Part shown: positions 59,579 through 64,000 of the stretch, one piece after another | Layout of the letters: every line of letters begins with the position of its first letter | Position numbering within the stretch: the first letter of the stretch is position 1 | Source: an uncultured Collinsella sp. | GTDB lineage: Bacteria; Actinomycetota; Coriobacteriia; Coriobacteriales; Coriobacteriaceae | Direction: 5' to 3' | Assembly: GCA_900540895.1 (NCBI GenBank) | Contig: UQHV01000011.1 | Location: forward strand, 17,634-81,633 | DNA: 64,000 nt | Notes under the pieces: model-generated | What the model saw: the letters and a program-made list of their open reading frames with translations, nothing else | Database searches by the model: none | What the model was told of the DNA's origin: nothing | Translations under genes and position numbers: made by a program

Positions 59579-61354
59579 TTACTTCGAGAGTTGCTCGCTT
59601 ACGAAGGCGAGAGACTTATCGCCGTTCTGGGAGAGCTCGATGTACTGCTTGCCGCGGCAGGCGACGCACTTGTTGCCCACGCGCCCGCAGTCCTTCTGCA
59701 GGTCTGCCAGGTAGCTTGCGGCCTGCGGGGCCAGGACGACCAGGTCAAAGTCGGGGAGCATATCCACGTGGTTGCCATAGGCCTCGGCAGCGGTTTCGAG
59801 GTTAATGCCGCGCTCCTTGGCAGCCTTGGCCAGCGCGTTGGCGAGCAGACCCGAGGTTCCGCCACCCTGGCAGAGCACGAGCACGCGCTTGCCGTTGAGG
59901 TCGCTGGCGGTCGTTGCCTCGGCAGCGGGTGCTGCAGAAGCGGCAGGGGCGTCGGCCTTCACGGCCTCGGCTGCGGCGCCGGCGGCAACGCTCTTGGCAT
60001 CGGCCTTGCCCTGGAAGGCGTCGTTGAGCTTGGCGGCCTTCTCGGCGTTCTTGGCGGCGAGCTCCTCCTGGGAGATCTCGGCCTCCTCGGCGCACTTCTG
60101 GGCGTCATAGGCACGGAAGAACGGATAGTACAGGACAAAGTCGACGACCAAGATGAGGGCGAGCATCACAAAGGCGAGCGGCTGGAAGCCCAAGCCCATG
60201 ATGGTGCCGATGGGGCCGGGGACAGTCCAAGGCAGGGTGTACATAAAGCCGTTCATGCCCAAGAAGTCGATAAAGATCTTGAGGATCCAGATGTTGGCGA
60301 TCGGGGCAAAGACAAACGGGACAAAGAAGACGGGGTTGAGCACGATGGGTGCGGCGAACAGCAGCGGCTCGTTGACAGCAAAGCAGACCGGGACGATGGC
60401 GGCCTTACCGACGGCGCGCATCTCCTGAGACTTGGCCAGGAAGCAGAACATAAAGACCAGGACGAGCGTGGCACCGGTGCCGCCCATGCAGACGACGAAG
60501 TACTGGGCACCCTGGGTCAGGACAGCGGAAGCGTGCTGACCGGCCTGGAACGCAGCCAGGTTGTCGGTCATGTTGGCAACGAGGGCGGCGGCGATGGCGG
60601 GCTCGACGATCGAGGGGCCGTGGACGCCCACGAACCAGAAGAGGCTCATGGCGCCGTAGATTACAGCGAGGCCGATGTAGCCGTCGGCAGCGGTGAACAG
60701 GGGCTGGAACACCTGGATGACGCCCTGGGCAAAGCAGAAGCCAAAGGCGGCGCGGAAGACGATGTCAAAGACCCAAAAGACGGTGATGCAGACGGAGAAG
60801 GGGATGATGTCCTTAAAGGTCTGCGAGATGTTGGGCGGAACCTGCTCGGGCATCTTGACGGTGATGTTGCGCTTGATAAAGAACTTGTAGATGATGCCGG
60901 TCACAAATGCAGCGATGAAGGCAGTCAGCAGGCCTTTGGAACCAAGATAGGTGGTGTTGAAGCCGCTGGCGGCGTCCGTGGCGATCGTGTCGCTCGAAAG
61001 GAGCAAGAAGCCGATGATGGCCGCGCACATGCACGAGATGAAGTTGATCTGGTTGTTCTTGGGCAGGTCGCGATTCTGGGCGTCGGCGAAGTGCTTGGCG
61101 GTGGTGGCGGCACAGGCGATGGCCAGGATGCCCATGGAGTAGTTGTAGCACTTCCACAGGGCGTTGTTGATGTCATCGGGCCAGTAGAAACCCCAGATGT
61201 TGGGGACCGAAGCTACCAGGCAGAAGATGGACGAGAAGATGATGATGGGGATGACGGAGATAAAGCCGTCGCGGATCGCCTTGAGGTACTTGTTGCGGGC
61301 GATCGCGTTGAAAAAGGGCTGGCCTTTTTCGATGGTGGCGATGAGTTGCTCCAT
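59579..61354 (-). CDS. PTS EIICB fusion, lactose/cellobiose family (locus D)
   Basis: A 591-residue EIIC-EIIB fusion starting LIATIEKGQPFFNAIARNKY. The phosphocysteine is Cys495 in VLVLCQGGGTSGLL. Extra Cys residues occur late in the EIIB domain (DCGRVGNKCVACRG). It is the most diverged of the three fusions in the window. It has no EIIA domain. The start is near AGGAGC. Operators of the AATGGCAACGTTAACATT type lie upstream. Confidence 0.95.
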   Translation of the reverse strand: MEQLIATIEKGQPFFNAIARNKYLKAIRDGFISVIPIIIFSSIFCLVASVPNIWGFYWPDDINNALWKCYNYSMGILAIACAATTAKHFADAQNRDLPKNNQINFISCMCAAIIGFLLLSSDTIATDAASGFNTTYLGSKGLLTAFIAAFVTGIIYKFFIKRNITVKMPEQVPPNISQTFKDIIPFSVCITVFWVFDIVFRAAFGFCFAQGVIQVFQPLFTAADGYIGLAVIYGAMSLFWFVGVHGPSIVEPAIAAALVANMTDNLAAFQAGQHASAVLTQGAQYFVVCMGGTGATLVLVFMFCFLAKSQEMRAVGKAAIVPVCFAVNEPLLFAAPIVLNPVFFVPFVFAPIANIWILKIFIDFLGMNGFMYTLPWTVPGPIGTIMGLGFQPLAFVMLALILVVDFVLYYPFFRAYDAQKCAEEAEISQEELAAKNAEKAAKLNDAFQGKADAKSVAAGAAAEAVKADAPAASAAPAAEATTASDLNGKRVLVLCQGGGTSGLLANALAKAAKERGINLETAAEAYGNHVDMLPDFDLVVLAPQAASYLADLQKDCGRVGNKCVACRGKQYIELSQNGDKSLAFVSEQLSK

Positions 61355-61415
61355 GCAAAGCTCCTAAGAGTCGGTGGGTTAGCAACGATAGTAGCTTTTG
61401 ACGTTTGGTTGCCAA

Positions 61416-61598
61416 AATGTTGACGTTGCCATTTTGCGACACAAAAAAGGTGCGAACCGGTGGCCCCTGTGCCTGCGGACCGTCGATTCCTTGCGTGTAA
61501 ACGTGTGAGCCGCCCGGTGGCTCTGTGTTTGCGCAATGGCAACGTTAACATTTGGGAGCCAAAAGCCGTTTGGGGAAGCAAAAATGTCGGTGAACGGT
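61416..61598. promoter_or_regulatory. LacI-type operators and CGGT motif of locus D
   Basis: AATGTTGACGTTGCCATT (61416-61433) and, in the other orientation, AATGGCAACGTTAACATT (61535-61552) flank the divergent promoters; 119 bases apart, they could allow DNA looping. CGGTGAACGGT is at 61588-61598. The rest of the 356-base gap has no gene. Confidence 0.78.
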
Positions 61599-61710
61599 AG
61601 GTTTTGGGTGGTGAGCGTATGGTGGGGGAGGCGTTGGATATACTTGAAGGCGTTAAAAATGACTGCGTAGGGTGCCACCAATGGCATCGTCGACATAGAA
61701 AGATCGACCT

Positions 61711-62715
61711 ATGGCCGCTGTTAAAAAATCGGTTTCCGTTAAGGATGTGGCGCGTCTCGCGGGCGTCTCGGAGCAGACAGTCTCGCGTACGGTGCACGAT
61801 TCGCCCAGCGTGCGCCCAGAGACCAAGGAGCGCGTGCGTGCCGCCATGCGCGAGCTGGGGTATCGCCCCAATTTTGCCGGTCGATCGCTGCGCCGCGGTA
61901 AGTTTAAGACCGTCGGCGTCGCTATGTTCAACATTACCGGCACCGGCAACCTCGACCGTATGGAGGGCTTTGCCGCCGCCGCCGACAAACACGGCTACGC
62001 CATCACCCTCACTAAAGTAGATGGGCATCCGTATACCCTCGAGAGCGCATCGTCGCGTATGAGCGCACTGCCGGTGGACGGTATGGTCGTGATTATGAAC
62101 CGCATGCCGGCGGACTTTGGCACCTTTGAGCCGCTGCCCGGTATGCAGACGGTGCTCGTTACCATGCTGGAGCACCCGCTGTGCTCGACGGTCGATAACG
62201 ACCAGTTCGATTGCTCGCGCCAGGTGGTCGAGTACTTGCTGGAGCAGGGGCACAAGACCGTGCACTTTATCTCGTGTCCCGAGCGCTCGCTTTCGGGCAT
62301 GCGACGCGAGGAGGGCTGGCGTGAGACATTGCGTGCGCATGGTATTGAGCCGCCGCGACTCGTCCGTGGCGATTGGACGGCACAGAGCGGATATGCCGCC
62401 GGCCAGGTGCTTGCGGATGATCCGACCTGCACGGCCATTTATGCATCCAACGATGCCATGGCCTACGGCTGCATTCGCGGACTCGAGTCGCGCGGAAAGC
62501 GCGTGCCCGAGGACGTGAGTGTGGTGGGTGTTGATGACAGCCTGGGCGATATCGTGCCCGACCGTCGCCTGACCACGGTGCGCTTTGACAACAAACGCGT
62601 CGGCATGTGGGCGGTCGACAAGATTGCCGGCGCCGAGGGCGCTGCACCCGGTGTGGAGCACATGCTGTTTCCGGGCGTGCTCGTCGAGGGCGATACGGTG
62701 CGCGATGTACGCTAG
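61711..62715 (+). CDS. LacI-family regulator (locus D)
   Basis: A 334-residue regulator with helix-turn-helix VKDVARLAGVSEQTVSRTVH, Glu-Gln as the operator-selecting pair, and hinge MRELGYRPNFAGRSLR. The core includes NDAMAYGCIRGLESRG and VSVVGVDDSLGD. It is divergent from the locus D EIICB-GH1 operon. Two operators lie between them. AGGAGC-type spacing is weak, so the ATG at 61711 is chosen from the domain start. Confidence 0.93.
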   Translation: MAAVKKSVSVKDVARLAGVSEQTVSRTVHDSPSVRPETKERVRAAMRELGYRPNFAGRSLRRGKFKTVGVAMFNITGTGNLDRMEGFAAAADKHGYAITLTKVDGHPYTLESASSRMSALPVDGMVVIMNRMPADFGTFEPLPGMQTVLVTMLEHPLCSTVDNDQFDCSRQVVEYLLEQGHKTVHFISCPERSLSGMRREEGWRETLRAHGIEPPRLVRGDWTAQSGYAAGQVLADDPTCTAIYASNDAMAYGCIRGLESRGKRVPEDVSVVGVDDSLGDIVPDRRLTTVRFDNKRVGMWAVDKIAGAEGAAPGVEHMLFPGVLVEGDTVRDVR

Positions 62716-62775
62716 GGCGCGGGTCTGTTTGGGTTGCCGCTAATTGTGTTCGATATTGTTCAGATTGGTTTAAAA

Positions 62776-62807
62776 ACCGTTCACGGACGAATAGTGACCG
62801 TTCATAG
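62776..62807 (+). promoter_or_regulatory. CGGT-type motifs before the shared EIIA gene
   Basis: ACCGTTCACGG (62776-62786) and ACCGTTCATAG (62797-62807) are two reverse-strand versions of the CGGT-N3-CGGT motif seen before the other sugar genes; the second keeps only one CGGT half. They lie 123-154 bases before the EIIA start. Confidence 0.5.
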
Positions 62808-62929
62808 CTCAAAATTACGTTTTGCGCTGTTCTTTTTTGTTTGAATGTTATTGTTTCTGTCATACACAACGCAGCGCGTATGCCCGGACGCGATGCTCTC
62901 CATTGGTTCATATGTGAAAGGAACGCAAT

Positions 62930-63268
62930 ATGGCAACCAAAGAAGAAATCTCGATGGTTGGATTCGAGATTGTCGCATACGCAGGTGACGCCCAGACCGA
63001 TCTGCTTGCAGCGCTCGATGCTGCTCGCGAGGGTGACTTTGAGAAGGCCGAACAGCTGCACAAGGATGCCAGCGATGCACTTATCGGCGCCCACGACACG
63101 CAGACCAAGCTGCTTTCGCAGGAGGCCGGCGGTGGCGAGATGGAGATGACCTTCATCATGGCTCACGCTCAGGACACTCTCATGACCACTATGATCCTGG
63201 AGAAGCAGGCCCGCTTTACCATCGATGCCTACAAGCGCATCGCTGAGCTCGAGGCCAAGCTCGCCTAA
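62930..63268 (+). CDS. PTS EIIA, lactose/cellobiose family, stand-alone
   Basis: This helical phosphocarrier of 112 residues has its phosphorylated His at His79 in FIMAHAQDTLMTT. The start ISMVGFEIVAYAGDAQ is typical. It is monocistronic, with AAAGGAA before the start and its own terminator. The three EIICB fusions at 49811, 53048 and 59579 have no EIIA domain, so this protein most likely feeds all of them. The other EIIA, at 3180, sits with its own EIIB and EIIC. Confidence 0.94.
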   Translation: MATKEEISMVGFEIVAYAGDAQTDLLAALDAAREGDFEKAEQLHKDASDALIGAHDTQTKLLSQEAGGGEMEMTFIMAHAQDTLMTTMILEKQARFTIDAYKRIAELEAKLA

Positions 63269-63296
63269 CGAGCCCTCACAACCAAGTTCCCTTCCA

Positions 63297-63329
63297 AAAG
63301 CCCTGCCGCACCCGCGACAGGGCTTTTTC
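63297..63329 (+). terminator. Rho-independent terminator of the EIIA gene
   Basis: AAAGCCCTG pairs with CAGGGCTTT around a CCGCACCCGCGA loop, followed by TT. Confidence 0.88.
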
Positions 63330-63340
63330 TGTCCTCCTCC

Positions 63341-63408
63341 AAGTTGCGGTGAAATAAGGACTGAATAGGGGCCGGCGGGCGCAAAACAATCCCTATTCCA
63401 CCGCAACT
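63341..63408. repeat. Palindromic repeat, AAGTTGCGGTGAAA family, second copy
   Basis: The left arm starts AAGTTGCGGTGAAATAAGG and the right arm CCCTATTCCACCGCAACT is its imperfect reverse complement. It is related to 16266-16334. The IS110-like element begins within about 30 bases of its right arm. Confidence 0.82.
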
Positions 63409-63414
63409 CATCCC

Positions 63415-64000
63415 GAGATAGTCATTGGGTGTTCCTATAGTTTTGTCAACCGTCGGGGCTACTCCCGGTAGGGCACCCGGTCGCGCATCACGGCGTATAT
63501 CGCCCTGAGCCGCTTCCTCGCGACGGCCTTGAGCGCCCGCCCGTGCCCCATGCCCCGCGCCCTGCAGGCCCGGTAGTACTCGCCGTAGCGCCCCGAGGAC
63601 CTCACCAGGCTGTTGCACGAGAAGATCAGCAGGGACTTGAGCCTCGCGTCGCCGCGCCTGGACGCCCTGACCGACCTCACCGACGTGCCGGAGCTCCTCA
63701 CCCTCGGGGCTATGCCGCAGTACGAGGCCAGGTGGTCGTGGTCCGGGAACCTCGCGATGTCGACCGACACCGCGAGCTGCGCCGCCGTCCTCGGCCCGAT
63801 GCCGGGCACGGTGAGCAGGCACGCGTAGGTCTCGTCGCCCTCGAGCAGCGCCGCCGTCTCGGCCTCGAGGGCCCCGGCCTCGTCGAGGGCCTCCGATATC
63901 CGGGCGGCCAGGAACCTGACCTGCCTGTTCTCGGCCTCGACGAGCGCCGGCGGGGGCGCGGTGGAGGCGGCCGCGGCCTCCCCGGCGGCCTCGGCCCGCG
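63415..64000 (-). mobile_element. IS110-family insertion sequence (partial)
   Basis: The transposase gene ends at 63459, and the element's end probably lies in 63420-63445, where TGGGTGTTCCTATAGTTTTG stands out from both the palindrome and the coding part. It abuts the AAGTTGCGG palindrome, fitting IS110-type insertion beside palindromic repeats. The exact end cannot be set without the other side. Confidence 0.7.
63459..64000 (-). CDS. IS110-family transposase (N-terminal part outside window)
   Basis: The C-terminal portion of an IS110/IS1111-type transposase reads off the window's right edge. The frame stays open past 63809 to base 64000 (LLEGDETYACLLTVPGIGPR). The helix-hairpin-helix LTVPGIGPRTAAQLAVSV and FPDHDHLASYCGIAPRVRSSG are the conserved transposase_20 signature. 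The catalytic Ser is visible in this part (CGIAPRVRSSGTS). The DEDD nuclease domain and the element's other end, where an RNA guide would be encoded, are outside. The stop is at 63459. Confidence 0.92.
   Translation of the reverse strand, partial: RAEAAGEAAAASTAPPPALVEAENRQVRFLAARISEALDEAGALEAETAALLEGDETYACLLTVPGIGPRTAAQLAVSVDIARFPDHDHLASYCGIAPRVRSSGTSVRSVRASRRGDARLKSLLIFSCNSLVRSSGRYGEYYRACRARGMGHGRALKAVARKRLRAIYAVMRDRVPYRE

Overview
The window looks like a chromosome segment of a gut Coriobacteriia member, most likely Collinsella. It has high GC in coding DNA, dense sugar phosphotransferase (PTS) loci, many family 1 glycosidases, and Actinobacteria-like housekeeping genes. This is inferred from gene content and base composition; no database was searched.

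Layout. Bases 1-4706 are a cellobiose-type locus: the end of a 6-phospho-beta-glucosidase gene, separate EIIC, EIIB and EIIA genes, and a ROK sugar kinase. Bases 4839-30230 are mostly housekeeping on the + strand: Mn pyrophosphatase, NhaA with a structured leader, an aminotransferase, a STAS protein, Tat subunits, HypA/HypB, a type IA topoisomerase, tmk-holB-PSP1, ComF, a putative nuclease, a solute-binding lipoprotein, the hibernation factor HPF, DegV, two dehydrogenases and membrane proteins. This part also carries two MITE-like elements and a long, probably structured RNA leader.

Bases 30344-41987 form an amino-sugar region: a mannose-family PTS with a YajC-like gene, a GntR regulator, an AgaS-like isomerase, a NagA-like deacetylase, a tagatose-6-phosphate/1-phosphofructokinase family kinase, two accessory enzymes and a remnant of a second nagA. 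Together they fit uptake of N-acetylgalactosamine or a related sugar and conversion to tagatose bisphosphate; the aldolase is not here. A shared operator candidate sits before the PTS operon and before agaS.

Bases 42221-48015 are more mixed: a Tat-type lipoprotein, an EcsC-like protein, tRNA-Thr(CGU), an orphan EIIB whose catalytic His is Tyr, galactose mutarotase with a divergent DeoR regulator, and a toxin-antitoxin pair.

Bases 48313-62715 hold three paralogous beta-glucoside loci, each with a fused EIICB, a GH1 phospho-beta-glucosidase and a divergent LacI regulator. Each has its own variant of an ACGT-centred operator. A single EIIA gene (62930-63268) probably serves all three. Palindromic 69-base repeats mark the locus boundaries, and the window ends inside an IS110-family transposase next to another palindromic repeat.

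The most noteworthy items are the LacI/operator triplet, a recurring CGGT-N3-CGGT motif before the sugar loci, the His-to-Tyr EIIB paralogue, the 5' leader between comF and hpf, the paired TGGCCA-ended elements, and the nhaA leader.
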